This document shows positions 1-11,265 of a stretch of 64,000 nucleotides of DNA, in pieces; within the stretch, counting starts at the first letter, position 1, and each line of letters starts with the position of its first letter. The position numbers were made by a program, and so were the translations under genes. The notes under the pieces are model-generated. The model ran no database searches. It saw nothing but the letters and a program-made list of their open reading frames with translations, and was not told the DNA's origin. The stretch spans positions 1,925,698 through 1,989,697 of the forward strand of contig VZQC01012403.1 in NCBI GenBank assembly GCA_009823505.1. Reading direction: 5' to 3'. The DNA is from Rhizomys pruinosus (Eukaryota > Chordata > Mammalia > Rodentia > Spalacidae).

Positions 1-749
1 CTTGTGTTATATCATGACTATGGTAAACTATCTTAATTCTAAAAGTGCATGAAATTAGTATCGCCAGGCCACATGTCTTTCTTCCGTACTCTGATTCCCA
101 AGCCTATTATAGTGACCCTCCAGATGTTCTAGAAGTTCCAGGTTTTTCAATGTAGGCAAGTCTGATCTCTGACATGACAACGGATTTAACAGGAGAAAAA
201 GCCCAAGTCATAAAGTCTTAGGAGTGCACATTTTCTGTAACTTCTGACAAATATTCTATTACCATCTTCTCTTGTGTATACTGTGGCAAGAAGTTTATTT
301 CTAGGTACCTGCCCTTTATTTAAGCTACTCTAACCTTCCAACAAATCTGCTCAATGTTGAAATTCAAAGCATAATGAGATCCCACTCCAATAAGAATGGA
401 CTATGAGGATGAGATGAGAAAATATGGCATAAAGAAAATATAATTCAATTTAAATATGTTCATGTGATGTTGTAAATGATGTATAAAATTAAGAATTAAA
501 ATGTTATAAAGAATGCATTAATCAGGAATATTAATATGAACTTAGAATGATGTACAGGAATATAAAGAACCATATAAATAAAATCATCCCCAAAATTGAA
601 ATAAAAAAGAATGGACTATGAAAGCCCATCTCACAAAAAGATGAATTCTGAGACTAAGAGTGTTGTTCAGAGTCGAATGAATGCTTACTATACAAGATTC
701 CTGGGTTTGATCTCCAGTGCCACACACACACACAAGAAAATTAATACTA
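1..749. other. AT-rich intergenic DNA
   Basis: No gene is visible. The stretch is AT-rich with only short chance ORFs. At about 690-742 there is a fragment resembling the B box and end of an ID/B2-type SINE (ggtttgatctccag) followed by a short CA run. Confidence 0.5.
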
Positions 750-1330
750 AAAATGTGCTGGCAAAGATGTGTAGAAAATGGAACACTTGTATATTATTAA
801 CTTAAGCCATTATGGAAAAGAGTTACTTAAAACAAAACTAACAATAGGACCACCATACACTGTATCAATGACACTGAATATACTTATCAAAGGAAATAAA
901 ATCAGTATGTCAAGGAGACTTCTGCCCTTCCATGTTTAATGAGCACTTTTACCACAGCCAGGAATTGGAAACCTAATTGCCCATCAATGTGAATGATTTT
1001 TTAATTGGTATGAGCATATAAAACTGGTTAGCCACTTTAAAAGAATGAAATACTCACATTTGAAACAATATGGACAGACTGAACACAACTGTGATAAATT
1101 AATCTAGAGACGGAAAATGCAGTGATGCATGATCTTACCAGTATGCAGAATATTTTAAGACCTTTATCTAAGTGAAGTTGAGAATGGAATGAGGCTTGGG
1201 ATGGGAAGGGAGGAGTATAGAATAGCTGATTGATGGTTCTAAGGTACAGTTACACAGGAGCAAGGAGTTCGTGTGTACTACTGTACCATGGAGTTAATAT
1301 AGACAGTAGTAATGGGCCACATAATCCTTA
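750..1330 (+). mobile_element. Old LINE-1 ORF2 3' end
   Basis: The sequence follows the order of the L1 ORF2 C-terminal region: a 'tgctggcaaagatgtgtagaaa' type start, then the stretch telling of native 'cccatcaatg' and 'aaaagaatgaaatactc' motifs, then the region after the ORF2 stop. All reading frames are broken, so this is a relic. Confidence 0.6.
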
Positions 1331-1404
1331 ATTGCTCAAAGAAAGAACTTTGAATATTTAACAAATGTTAAATATTTAGGAGGTAGTTATTTTAATCTAC
1401 TTTA

Positions 1405-1563
1405 TTTTTTTTTTTTTTTGGTCTTTTCGAGACAGGGTCTCCCTATAGTCCCAGATGTCCTGGAACTCACTCTGTAGACCAGGCTGGCCTTGAACTCACA
1501 AAGATGCACCTGCCTCTGTCTCCCAAGTGCTAGGATTAAAGGCGTGCACCACCACGCCCGGCT
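1405..1563 (-). mobile_element. B1 SINE
   Basis: This is a nearly full-length B1 in reverse orientation: poly-T, ggtcttttcgagacaggg, then the pol III box region ending in caccacgcccggc. The target-site duplication tttaatctacttta flanks it (1391-1404 and 1564-1577). Confidence 0.93.
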
Positions 1564-1624
1564 GTTTAATCTACTTTAAACATTACTAAAGTATACATGT
1601 ATCAAAAACATCACATGGTACTCT

Positions 1625-2010
1625 GTAATATGTATAATTTTAATTTTATTGAATTTATGCAAATTTCATTCATCTTGATCATATTTATACCTCCCCTCTA
1701 TCTGCACCCCCCATAGCCCGCCCATTGGATTTCTGCATTCTGTCACATATGTAAGAGCCTATCAAGCCAAGTTTGTGTCCTCAAATGTCCCTAGGTATGA
1801 GTCCATTCACTGGAGCCTGGTCAACCTATCTAGCAACACTCCCTTAAAAACCAAGCCTCCCTCACCTAGTAGTCATCAATGGTTTCCAATGGTTCCTAGG
1901 CTAAGGTTGGGGCTTCTTACCTGTTTCCACTCTTCTATGCCAGGTTTTTGTATGGTTTGAGCTTGCATGGGTCTTGTGCATGCTGTCACCATTGATATAA
2001 GTTCTTAAAT
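1625..2010 (-). mobile_element. LINE-1 3' UTR fragment
   Basis: The reverse complement reads like the 3' untranslated region of a rodent L1 (C-rich cctcccct... block and the gtcttgtgcatgctgtcacc stretch). No ORF of note is present. Confidence 0.55.
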
Positions 2011-2438
2011 AAATTTAAAGTTTTTCTAAAAACTCAGTGTAAAACCCTTTATATTCGTCCATCAACTTAAACCACCAAGCTCATGTAGCTAAACAGAAAG
2101 CAAAAGACCAGGGACAAGAGATTCTAAATGTTCAACACTGGCTAAAATAGCAAACACTTGAGGCCAGTATTTGTAATTTAACAGCAGGTTTTGTTTTGTC
2201 CCATTTTATCTCAAAATGCATATCTATATATGTAATAAAGCAAGGGCTTCATATAGCTAAAATTTTCTAAAGTAACAAATATTAGAAGTTTTAAAATAAC
2301 TCCTGAGAGTAGGTTTGGTTTTGTTTCATTTTTTCAAAATTTATATATTATATGTAATAAAGTAAGTGCTACTTGCTTTGCAAATATCTCAAAAGTTCTA
2401 AAACACTGACATTTTATTCATTTTTTAAATTTGTTCTG
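2011..2438. other. Unassigned AT-rich DNA
   Basis: No gene or repeat was recognised. Two related segments (about 2160-2260 and 2300-2360) both contain a ttttgtttt...atatgtaataaag pattern, suggesting a weak internal duplication of about 130 bp. Confidence 0.4.
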
Positions 2439-2590
2439 CCAGGCCTGGTGGTGCATGCTTTTAATCTCAGCACTCAGGAGGCAGACGAGAGGGGATCTCT
2501 GTGAGTTCAAGGCCAGCCTGGTCTATGTAGCGAGCTCCAGGCCAGCTGGACCTACAGGGAGACCCTGTCTCAAAAAGACCCCCCAAAAAA
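2439..2590 (+). mobile_element. B1 SINE
   Basis: B1 in forward orientation starts at gccaggcctggtggtgca and ends in ctcaaaaagacccc plus an A-run. Imperfect flanking repeat aatttgttct/aaattgttct supports retroposition. Confidence 0.9.
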
Positions 2591-2599
2591 TTGTTCTAT

Positions 2600-2760
2600 T
2601 GTGTGTATGCATGATGTGTGTGAGGATACACATCCCATTGCACCTGAGGTCAGAGCATAATGCTGTGTCCATCCTCTCCTTCCACCTGTGTGTGTGTTCC
2701 AAAGGTCAGATGCCTGCATGGCAAGCACCTTTACCCAGGGAGCCTTCTTGCTGGCCCTAT
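2600..2760 (-). mobile_element. B3/B2-type SINE, diverged
   Basis: The end reading gcaagcacctttacccagggagcc is the reverse complement of the 5' tRNA-like part of B2/B3 elements, and 'cacctgaggtcagag' matches the body. It is diverged and therefore old. Confidence 0.6.
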
Positions 2761-2769
2761 TCATGTTCT

Positions 2770-2895
2770 ATGGATGAGAAAACTAAGAATCAGAGACATG
2801 AAGCAATGTCTCCAAATTCATACAGCTAGGACTTTGGGATTTGCACCCAGAGAGTCTGGCTCTCCAGTCAAAGCACTTATGCTATCAGATGGCTG
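2770..2895 (-). mobile_element. MIR relic
   Basis: The stretch gatgagaaaactaagaatcagagacatgaag, followed by acagctagga and a degraded tRNA-like end, matches the reverse complement of the mammal-wide MIR SINE. Confidence 0.65.
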
Positions 2896-4097
2896 ACCAA
2901 ACCTCCCCTCCACAACCTGTCTTTATTTGGCTTAAATAAGAAGGCACTAACTGTGAAGCCCATCATCCAGAAATTAGTGCTTAGTAAGCAATCACTAAAT
3001 ACTAGCAGTTCATTTGATAATACATAATACACCCAAGAGCTAGAGGTTTATGACATGCTTTTTCATTAAATTCTTTTAATGACAGTTAGAAAGTCTATTA
3101 CATCAGTCCCCACAGAATTAACTCTAACTAGTTACTGGCCAAGCTGATGTCATTGCTTGGTTGTCTCTATGAGCATAAAGCTTATATAATTCAGAGGAAT
3201 CAACACCAGTGTACAGCTGCCAATCCCAGCTGTCTTCCTCTATGACCTCCCTTCAAAACTAAAAAGTACAGTATTCCATCAAAATTAAGGATAAAGCTTC
3301 TGCCTAAAGAGCGTCCTGCCAAGGAAACAAAATGCTTCATTCACACTGGTCTTCTGAGGGATCTGGTGAAGTTTTATTCTAAAGGTGTTCTGACAAAGTG
3401 CCCCAGCTATGAAAGTAGTTGCTTGGAGCTCTTAATCCCTACTCATCACCACAGTCAAAACAAGACCCAAAACTACACTGTGCTTAGGCTACATCTTCAG
3501 TTAACTGGAAAGCACCCAAGAAAATTTTCCTGAAGAGTTACAAGATTTCAGATATTGAAAAGAAGACAATAGTAGACATCCAAAGTGAGGGTTTTTTCAG
3601 AATCCTGAAATAGTACCTCTCTGCTGTGGTTTATCGGCCACATATAAACAACTTCCCCAGGAACTTCTGGAACCCTCACCCTCCTTACAGAAAAGAAAAA
3701 GTGCACATTTATCTGACTATCGAACTTCAAATAAATTCTTTCTAGTAGATGATAATTTTCATCATATTGAAACTACAGGACTGAAAAATCCAGGTATATT
3801 TGAAGGAACTGAGAGCATCAGAAACCACTCAGGGTGAGTTTTATAGACTTTTATTTTTATTCTTATTTTACCCTTAATCATCATCATGTACACATTTTCC
3901 TGAAATGTATAGTTTGTGCACCATATTTTTGACAAGAGCCTTTGTATACAGTTGGGTACAAAAAGACTTTCCAAAGCATTTTTCCTGTAGCTCCACAGAA
4001 GTAGGAAAAATGATGCTAACAGTAAAAGGGGATAGTTTAAAATGTATGTCCATGAACTATGGGCAGCAAAGAGTAGACTTCATTTCAGAACAGCTCC
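2896..4097. other. Unassigned intergenic DNA
   Basis: No recognised repeat or gene. If the ORF at 4098-4280 is a real terminal exon on the minus strand, part of this interval could be its 3' UTR; an AATAAA-like hexamer on the minus strand lies near 3850-3860. Confidence 0.4.
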
Positions 4098-4280
4098 TTA
4101 GTCTTTTTCATGTGTAGTTGAAGTTTCCCACACTGCATTAACATCAATCTCTGGCTCTTCAACTTTCAATGAAAATGCAAGTAATTCATTAATTAGCCAC
4201 TCGAAAAGATTTTCTGTAGCAAAAGCTGTAAATGAATGTTCTAAGAAAATTATGAACTGTAAAATTAATTCATCACTATA
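4098..4280 (-). pseudogene. Unrecognised ORF, possible terminal exon or retrocopy fragment
   Basis: On the minus strand an open frame of about 60 codons ends with TAA at 4098-4100. Its composition looks protein-like, with an amphipathic Leu/Phe-rich helix (FEWLINELLAFSLK) followed by an acidic tail. A good splice-acceptor-like tract (cattcatttacag) lies inside it, so the exon could begin at 4225. No start codon sits in frame and no upstream partner exon was identified. I do not recognise the family. It may be a real 3' exon, a fragment of a retropseudogene, or a chance ORF. Confidence 0.3.
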
Positions 4281-4441
4281 TTAAGATGTTACTGTAAATA
4301 TTAATCAAAACAGTAGGCCAATTAATTTTTAAGTATTAGTTGAAAGATTTCTGCCTAAAAATATCATATTCACACATGTCTGTTTTAGTAGTTCCTTGAT
4401 TTGACACTACTGTTCATCTTTCCTCTGACATAAAGCAAAAA

Positions 4442-4597
4442 AATATTTTTTTGGTCTTTTTGAGATGGGATTTCCCTTTAGTTCCAGCTGTCCTGGAGCT
4501 CCCTCTGTAGACCAGGCTGGCCTTGAACTCACAGAGATCCGCCTGCCTCCACCTCCCAAGTGCAAGGATTAAAGGCATGCGCCACCAGGCCTGGCTC
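4442..4597 (-). mobile_element. B1 SINE
   Basis: Reverse-orientation B1 with the usual order: poly-T, ggtctttttgagatggg, gtagaccaggctggccttgaactc, aggattaaaggcatgcgcc. Confidence 0.92.
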
Positions 4598-5102
4598 AGA
4601 AATCCTTTTTTTTTTTTTTAAGCAAAAGAAATCTTAACTGTGCAAGATCAGCATGATGCAATCTAAGAAACTGCAGAGAGCAGAAGAGAAGCCTTCTCTA
4701 AGCAGTATGGGTGTGATTCATTTGTCTGGTAGAGTCTGGTCCTAAGGAATGACAGAAAGCAGGTTGCATAAGATGGTGGGGTACAAGGAACAAGGAGAGT
4801 CAGGGTCCTCTGTGAGCCACCGGTGAAGGGCTATGTCCAAAAACGGCATGAAGGAGCAAAACACATTCCTACTGTGCAGCAGGTGAAATGCTGCGGCTGC
4901 CTTCTGAAAGATACAGCAAGGAACTTGAGTTCTCAGCACTGTGGCAAAGCCACAGGACAGAGGCGATCCTGGCTAGTGAAACGTGCGGTCAGCAAAACAG
5001 AAAAGGAAGCTATATTCAAAACCCAGATTTAGGAACTGTAGACAAACTAGTCATTTAGAGTACGAAGAGCCTTAATAGCCTCTACCAAAGTCTATAACAT
5101 GA
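4598..5102. other. Unassigned intergenic DNA
   Basis: No recognised element. ORFs of 65-69 codons occur on both strands between 4742 and 5032, but they lack any motif I can name and overlap each other. Confidence 0.35.
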
Positions 5103-5240
5103 GCTGGGCATGATGGTACAGACCTGGAATACCAGTTCTCAGGAGGTGTGGGCAGGAGGACCAAAAAATCAAGGTCATCCTCAGCTACATACCAAGTTTG
5201 AGTCCGACCTTGGCAATCTGAGACCCTATCTTGAAAAAAT
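5103..5240 (+). mobile_element. Diverged B1-like SINE
   Basis: gagctgggcatgatggtacagacc begins a B1-type box A region, followed by a degraded body and the end gagaccctatcttgaaaaaataaa. It is old and partly rearranged. Confidence 0.6.
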
Positions 5241-5419
5241 AAAAATAAAAGGTCTATGGCCTAAATCTCAACAGTGGTTGATACACTGTTACAGTAAGGG
5301 GGAAATGGCTTATTTGTTCTCTCCATCTACCTTGATTTCTTAGTGAATCAAGATTCACTATTACATTGTTCCAAAGGTGTGGGCTTACCATTTATTGAAA
5401 ATGCTGAAAGAGAACAAGA

Positions 5420-5500
5420 GGCTGAGCTTATAGCTCAGAGGTAGAACACATGCTTATTTTGTGTGAGTTACCATCAGATCCCCAGCACCAAAAGAGAGGG
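5420..5500 (+). mobile_element. ID-type SINE
   Basis: tRNA-derived ID sequence: gctgagcttatagctcagaggtagaacacatgc with an A box, then gatccccagcacc and an A-rich tail. Confidence 0.65.
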
Positions 5501-5607
5501 AAGGGGAAATAAACACAAGATACCTGGCCACAAGTTCTACATGATAAAGCCATAAATGCCAAAGAAATTAACTGACCAGCTGAATGATGCCAATATTAAC
5601 TGTTATA

Positions 5608-5627
5608 TTTGTTTATCTTTTCCCCAG
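5608..5627 (+). promoter_or_regulatory. Probable splice acceptor upstream of Or4e1
   Basis: A pyrimidine-rich tract (tttgtttatcttttccccag) ends in AG 26 bases before the chosen ATG. Olfactory receptor genes commonly have an intronless coding exon joined to upstream non-coding exons, and an acceptor here fits that architecture. The upstream exon was not identified. Confidence 0.5.
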
Positions 5628-5652
5628 TGTTTGACGAGTGCCAATTGACACA

Positions 5653-6594
5653 ATGCAGGCAACGGTCCTGGGCAACCAAACTTCAGTGATGTATTTTCAG
5701 CTTAGAGGTTTATCTGTAAATCAGAAGATACAGATGACTATGTTTTTCATGTTCCTTGTTTTCTATGTCCTGACACTGATTGGCAACATCCTCATTGTCA
5801 TAACTATCATCTATGACCGACGGCTCCATACACCCATGTATTTCTTCCTTAGTAATCTGTCCTTCATTGATGTCTGCCATTCCACTGTCACTGTCCCCAA
5901 GATGCTGAGGGACACCTTGTCAGAGGAGAAGCTTATCTCTTTTGATGCCTGTGTGGCCCAGATGTTCTTCCTGCATCTCTTTGCCTGCACAGAGATCTTC
6001 CTCCTCACTGTCATGGCCTATGATCGATATGTAGCCATTTGTAAACCCCTACAGTACATGACAGTGATCAGCTGGAAGGTGTGTGTGCTGCTGGCAGTGG
6101 CCCTGTGGACAGGGGGGACCATCCACTCCATATCGTTGATCTCACTCACCATTAGGCTGCCGTACTGTGGTCCTGATGAGATTAACAACTTCTTCTGTGA
6201 TGTACCTCAGGTGATCAAGCTGGCTTGCACAGACACCCACATCATTGAGATCCTCATCATCTCCAACAGTGGGCTAATCTCTGTGGTCTGTTTCGTGGTC
6301 CTTGTGGTGTCCTATGCTGTCATCCTGGTGAGTCTGAGGCAGCAGATCTCTGACGGCAAGCGGAAAGCCCTGTCTACCTGTGCAGCCCATCTCACTGTGG
6401 TCACATTGTTCCTGGGACACTGTATCTTCATCTACTCCCGCCCGTCCACCAGCCTCCCAGAAGACAAGGTGGTGTCTGTGTTTTTCACTGTTGTTACCCC
6501 TTTACTGAACCCCATCATCTACACCCTTAGGAATGAGGACATGAAAAGTGCCTTGAACAAGTTAATAGGGAGGAAGGAGAGGAAAGAAAAATGA
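5653..6594 (+). CDS. Or4e1: Olfactory receptor, family 4 subfamily E (Or4e1-like)
   Basis: This is an intact 313-residue odorant receptor, a seven-transmembrane class A GPCR of olfactory sensory neuron cilia that signals through Golf and cAMP. The frame runs to TGA at 6592. I start at the ATG at 5653 (A at -3); the open frame extends slightly upstream only through a GTG. Visible hallmarks: N-glycosylation site N8-Q-T; TM1 about 30-53 with GN; PMYFFL at 61-66; MAYDRYVAIC at 121-130; extracellular loop 2 cysteines 172, 182 and 192 with the TM3 cysteine 100; KALSTC at 238-243; PLLNPIIYTLRN at 283-294. The N-terminus (LRGLSVN) and basic tail (GRKERKEK) match what I know of OR4E1. No frameshift or stop is present. 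The related Or4e2 lies 24 kb away in opposite orientation. The ligand is unknown to me. Confidence 0.95.
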   Translation: MQATVLGNQTSVMYFQLRGLSVNQKIQMTMFFMFLVFYVLTLIGNILIVITIIYDRRLHTPMYFFLSNLSFIDVCHSTVTVPKMLRDTLSEEKLISFDACVAQMFFLHLFACTEIFLLTVMAYDRYVAICKPLQYMTVISWKVCVLLAVALWTGGTIHSISLISLTIRLPYCGPDEINNFFCDVPQVIKLACTDTHIIEILIISNSGLISVVCFVVLVVSYAVILVSLRQQISDGKRKALSTCAAHLTVVTLFLGHCIFIYSRPSTSLPEDKVVSVFFTVVTPLLNPIIYTLRNEDMKSALNKLIGRKERKEK

Positions 6595-7279
6595 AAATGT
6601 CTAAGCCTTTAGGAAGCACAGTGCTCCAAATCAAAGACGCAGTTGTATACTGTACTTATCAGACTATATGACTTGCAAATTTTTCCTCTGGCCAATACCT
6701 AACAATCATAGCAATAGCTATGATTAGAAACATCCTCCACATTCTAGAAAACTGATGTAGGCACTGGGCAGTCACTTATTCTCTCTACAACAGTAGAAAA
6801 TATGTATTATGTTTCTCTAACTCTGAGGAAGCTAAAGCTCGTACAAAGCAGATAGGATGCCAAAAGTCTCCCTACCACAAAACGATGAAGACAAGACTGA
6901 AGGATGCTCGACATGTACAGCATGCAAGAAGCCCTGGTTTCAACCTTCAGCTTCAACAAAAAAAGTCACAAGTCTGCATTTCAAACCAAATATATTGACA
7001 CAATATTACTCCAAGAGCTGTGAGAAGGTACTAATTTTAACTCATTACCTCATTCTCATCTCCATCTTTTCCATTAACCAGGGTCTAAACAAAACTGATT
7101 TCTAGGCAACTCTCAGCTACATTATGCACTCAGATATTTGTCTAAATAGCTTATCAATTATGTGTAAATTAAAGGATATTTGCTTATGACTTATGATGAA
7201 GACTTGGACCACTGAAATTATTGATGTTTATATATTCTTTAAAAGTCATAAAAATCTGCCATCACAGCAATGAATAGGG
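6595..7279. other. 3' flank of Or4e1, unassigned
   Basis: No gene is visible. About 6903-6965 has a weak ID-like remnant (acagcatgcaagaagccctggtttcaa). Part of the interval may be 3' UTR of Or4e1, but I see no decisive poly(A) signal close to the stop. Confidence 0.4.
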
Positions 7280-7660
7280 TGTTTTTTTATTCATTCATTT
7301 CACAAATATTTGCTAAGCACTTAATTTGTGCTAAGTACTAGTCATATAGTTACAAATAAAAGAAATACATAGGCCATCCTACATGGTGTATATAGTCTGT
7401 ATAAAAAACAGAAAGCAAAAACATGAATAAATTTGATTATAGATACAGAAAATGCTATAGAACAGAGCAAGTACCATGAGAGCATATGGAGAGGTACTGT
7501 CCACAGCGAGTGGTCAAGGAGAAAGCCCTCTAGGGAAGGCTCATCTAAGCTCAGATACAAAACATACTGAAAAGGGGAAGTGGCGAGCACTCCAGGTAGA
7601 GGAAACAGCAAGTAGAAAGACCTATGTTGGAAAAGAATGCGACTTCTTCCAAGAAGTGAC
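7280..7660 (-). mobile_element. LINE-2 relic
   Basis: The order attcattcatttcacaaatatttgctaagcac, then the interior, then aagccctctagggaaggctc and ccaggtagaggaaacagca matches the reverse complement of an L2 3' end. It is old and non-coding. Confidence 0.65.
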
Positions 7661-7829
7661 AGATCACTGTGCTTACAGTCTAGATGCAAAGGCAGGCTCT
7701 CAGGGAACATTGGAGAGGTGAAAAAAATCCCTCAAGTTTAGAGTCTTCAGTACAGTGAGAAGCTGCCAGAATGCTGAAGCAGACAAATGAGGTATGATTT
7801 TTGTTTGGAAAAATAATTTGTTGTTGCCA

Positions 7830-7948
7830 CCTTTGTTATTTTCAAATAGGCCCTTGTGTAGCCCAGGCTGGCCTCAAACTCCTGATTTTTCCTACCTCCA
7901 AATCCCAGGCACTAGAGTTATGGATATGTGTTACCTTGCCTGGCTTAT
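7830..7948 (-). mobile_element. Proto-B1-type SINE
   Basis: Reverse-orientation 7SL-like sequence: gtagcccaggctggcctcaaactcctg, a degraded middle and tgtgttaccttgcctggc. It lacks later B1 features and is diverged. Confidence 0.6.
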
Positions 7949-8172
7949 TTTATTTATTATGTGGAGAATTAATCCAACTGAGCATTTATTACTAAACACT
8001 TAGTAGTCACCTAATAGTGCTCCAAGACCTGGGAGAAAATACAAACTTGAACAAAGATCTACATCTAACCACTTGAATTTATTTGTGGCCCATATCACAG
8101 CAGAGTTGTGTGCTGAAGGGAATCAGCAAACAAGAGAATTGTGTCTCATGTACACAGTTTCAAAACAAGAAA

Positions 8173-8300
8173 TGGCCAGGCACAGTGGCAACAGCCTGAA
8201 ATCCCAGTACTTGGGAGGTGGAGGATCAGGCCTTCAGGATCAGCTTCAGGGGCATCACAAGTTTAAGGCTAGACTGATCTACATGTCAAAAAAAAATAGT
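8173..8300 (+). mobile_element. Diverged B1/B4-type SINE
   Basis: tggccaggcacagtggcaacagcctgaaatcccagtacttgggaggtgga is a 7SL-type 5' end. The body is rearranged and it ends in an A-run. Confidence 0.6.
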
Positions 8301-9084
8301 GCCTCCAGTATGTATTTACATAGGAGCATGACATGTTGTGAATTGAACATTCACTGTAACTCTATCCATGAGAAAGCCACACTGCAAATGAGCTGTGATT
8401 TCCTAAATCACTGGTGAGAAAGTCACACTCGAGTTGAATGGGGGTCTCCAAACAATCCATGAAAATGTAATCAAAGAATCTCTGGGCCGAAACAGCCATC
8501 TCTGTTTTTAATGGTATTCTTGCCAGCAAATGTGTTAGGGAGTAATTCGCGCTTCACAAACCACTCTGTGGTTATCAGGGCATTGGTGGGGGGGAGGGGT
8601 GATTTTCTGATAGCATGTGTCAACTTCCAGTAGGCAAGTCTAATCATTAACAGAGTGGTTTGTTTCCCCACAGATAAACTCTCTGGATAGCATTAAACCA
8701 AATGTATTATTCTGGTCGGTGTAATAAATGAGCCAAATTTGAGGACTATAGGATAAAATAAATGCCCTTTTATTATAGGCAGTGACAGACAATAAGGAGA
8801 ATAGCTTTTCAGAGAGGTCAAACAGTGGCGCCTTGTGCAAAAATCAACCACACAGAGAAACAAATGCCCTGTGAAAACAATGCAGCACAGTGCTGCCTGC
8901 ACCCACTAAAGTCAAGTGATGGCTACTTGTTTTCAGTTGCATTAATCTTTACAACTTTTTGGAGAGGTTAAAAAAAACATTTATTCATTTCACAGAAAGT
9001 ATTGCAGTCACGGGAAAACAATAAAATGATTTTAAAAACTTGTTGAATAAATGAAGAATAAACTGATACACCTCGACTTTTTGT
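8301..9084. other. Unassigned intergenic DNA
   Basis: No recognised element. ORFs of 66-69 codons overlap one another on the minus strand between 8471 and 8902 and show no known motif. Confidence 0.4.
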
Positions 9085-9192
9085 TTGCTGGTTTTTTGAG
9101 GCTCTCCTCACATTCACCATGCAGTTGAGGCCGGCCTTGAATTCATGATCCCCTTGCCTTTGATAAATTCGAGGCTTACAAGCCTGTGCCGT
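9085..9192 (-). mobile_element. Diverged B1-like SINE
   Basis: Weak reverse-orientation B1 remains: ggttttttgaggctctc, gttgaggccggccttgaattc and acaagcctgtgcc. Confidence 0.4.
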
Positions 9193-9354
9193 CTTCCACA
9201 GCTCAAAATACCTCTGCTCTTGTTCAGCTGCTTTTGTTCAACCATCAAATTTCTCAGGCAGCACAATATTCTTTGTAATGGAAAAACTAGTATTGCCATA
9301 ATATAAATAAGCAAGTAACTGGAAACTTATTTCTGTGTAAGAAATGTAGATGAA

Positions 9355-9508
9355 AACTGGACATGGTGGCACATACCTTTAATTACAACAGTCAGGAGAG
9401 AGAGGCAGGTGGATCTCTGTGAGATAGAGGCCAGCCTGTTCTACACAGTGAGTTCTAGACCAGCTGTGGCTACAGGGAGACCATGTCTCAAAAAGACAAG
9501 ATATTTGG
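9355..9508 (+). mobile_element. B1 SINE
   Basis: Forward B1 from actggacatggtggcacatacc to agggagaccatgtctcaaaaagac, moderately diverged. Confidence 0.85.
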
Positions 9509-10003
9509 ATGGGTATGAATATCAATACACATGAAAGTACAGAGTACAAGGCAGAATATGGTCATTTTTCTAAGTTTTAAATGTATGTTTAGTAGTGATA
9601 GCCAGGCTTTATCTCATCACAGATATGTTATACAAAACTTCTATTTTCACTTTTGATTCTTATGAGGGTTATAATGGACAATATTCTGTATTTTTCCATC
9701 AATTACTGAGTAATGAATTTAAATACTTTCATAATGAATTTCAATACTTTCCTCATTTACTTAACAAATTGCATCTGATTCTCTATCACTTCAATTATTC
9801 ACTGCCTAATTAGTTGCAGTTATGGGCCATTCACTCTGTGACATGTAGGTCTGTGAGGTACCTATGTCCACATTGTCTGGTATCTAATTCTCCAGAATCC
9901 ACTTAGATATCTTTCCTACAACTTTGAAGAATGCCAGTTAAGATCATTGGGTTTTAAATTCCTGTCAGAATAAGCAAAGAAACATCAGCTTGCTTTTATT
10001 TAG
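9509..10003. other. Unassigned AT-rich DNA
   Basis: No element recognised. A small internal repeat (tttaaatactttcataatgaattt / tttcaatactttcctc) occurs near 9718-9755. Confidence 0.4.
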
Positions 10004-10031
10004 ATAAATAGATTGAGATAAATAGATAGAT

Positions 10032-10070
<39 letters not shown>

Positions 10071-10072
10071 GA
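10004..10072. repeat. GATA tetranucleotide microsatellite
   Basis: Interrupted then perfect (gata)n, with about ten uninterrupted units between 10030 and 10070, directly next to a reverse B1-like SINE. Confidence 0.9.
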
Positions 10073-10079
10073 TAGAATG

Positions 10080-10188
10080 AATATGACTATGTTGCCCAGG
10101 CTGGATTCAAACCCCTGGGCTCCAAAATCCTCCTGCTTCATCCTCCCAAGTAACTGGGACTCCTAGCATGTGCCACCACCCCTAGCTT
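10080..10188 (-). mobile_element. Proto-B1/FLAM-like SINE
   Basis: Reverse 7SL-derived sequence: gactatgttgcccaggctgg, caagtaactgggactcc and catgtgccaccacccctagc. Confidence 0.65.
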
Positions 10189-10470
10189 CAATTATATTTT
10201 CATATTAATTATACTCTAATTCATTCACTATCTCCATTAAAATTGCTATTGTAACTATTTTATCTCTCCCTGGCCCTCTGCAGGAGCCTCATAGACTTCT
10301 GATATGTGTATTTTGTGGCATGTCATCCTCTCTAAGAAATGCCTAGTTGAGCCTATTCTACAATAGATCAGTGAATTCAAGAACTCAACAGCTCTGAAAC
10401 TGTAAAAAACCCCAAAGTCCTCTCAACTATTTTCATTTGTTGACTTTTTCCAAATAAACTTTAAAATACA

Positions 10471-10675
10471 GGATTGAAGAGATGGCTCAGCAGTTAAGAG
10501 CACTGGGTCTTATAGAAGACCCAGGTTCAGTTCCTAGCACCTGCACAGTGGCTAACCACCCATCCTTAACTCCAGTACCAAAAGAACCAGCACCTTCTTC
10601 CTGCCTCTTTGGGTATTGCATATGTGGTACATTTACATGCAAGCAAAACACTCATACACATAAAAATAAATCAAA
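10471..10675 (+). mobile_element. B2-type SINE
   Basis: Forward B2: gattgaagagatggctcagcagttaagagc, degraded B box ggttcagttccta, and tail acacataaaaataaatc. Diverged. Confidence 0.75.
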
Positions 10676-10744
10676 ATAATTTTAAGTAAAAGAGATCATT
10701 GGAAATGTTATGCAAAATATCATGTGGACTTTTATAAGTATTGT

Positions 10745-11265
10745 ACAGTAAAGTTTCTATTGGTGACATAGCCTATTACTATAAATTTAGTAGCTTTAAA
10801 CAACATAAACATTGTATTATACAATTCTGGGGCCACTCAACTCAGCATGGTAGGCTGTCATCACAGTGTCAGCAGGGCTGCATGTCTTCTGAAATCTCTA
10901 GGGGAAGAAGATGCATTTCCTTTCCTTTTCCAGTAACTGGGAGCCATTTGTTTTCCAGAGTTGATGGCCCCTTCCTTCATCTCCAGAGCCACTGAAGTTG
11001 ATTCTGTCTGTCATCCTTCCTGGTCACATTGCTCTCTCAGATTCTCTTTTGCTGTCTTCTCCCATCTTTAAGACTCTTTGGGATGATGGTAGATCCACCT
11101 GAATAATCCAGACAACTAGCTCTCAAGTTTGGCTGATTACCAAAATTAATTCCATCTGTATCCTTAACTCCCTTTTCCATGCAACTTAACATATTGATGG
11201 ATATCAGGGATTAGGATATAAACAACTTTGGAAGAGCATTACTCTCCTAGCACAACATCTGTACC
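10745..11265 (-). mobile_element. Ancient MLT1-like LTR
   Basis: On the plus strand this keeps the order of a mammalian MaLR LTR read in reverse: ttagtagctttaaacaacataaaca, acaattctggggcc, gtcagcagggctgcatg, then ccacctgaataatccagacaa, aattaattccatctg and gggattaggatataaacaactttgg. It is very diverged and non-coding. The family assignment is from memory. Confidence 0.5.
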
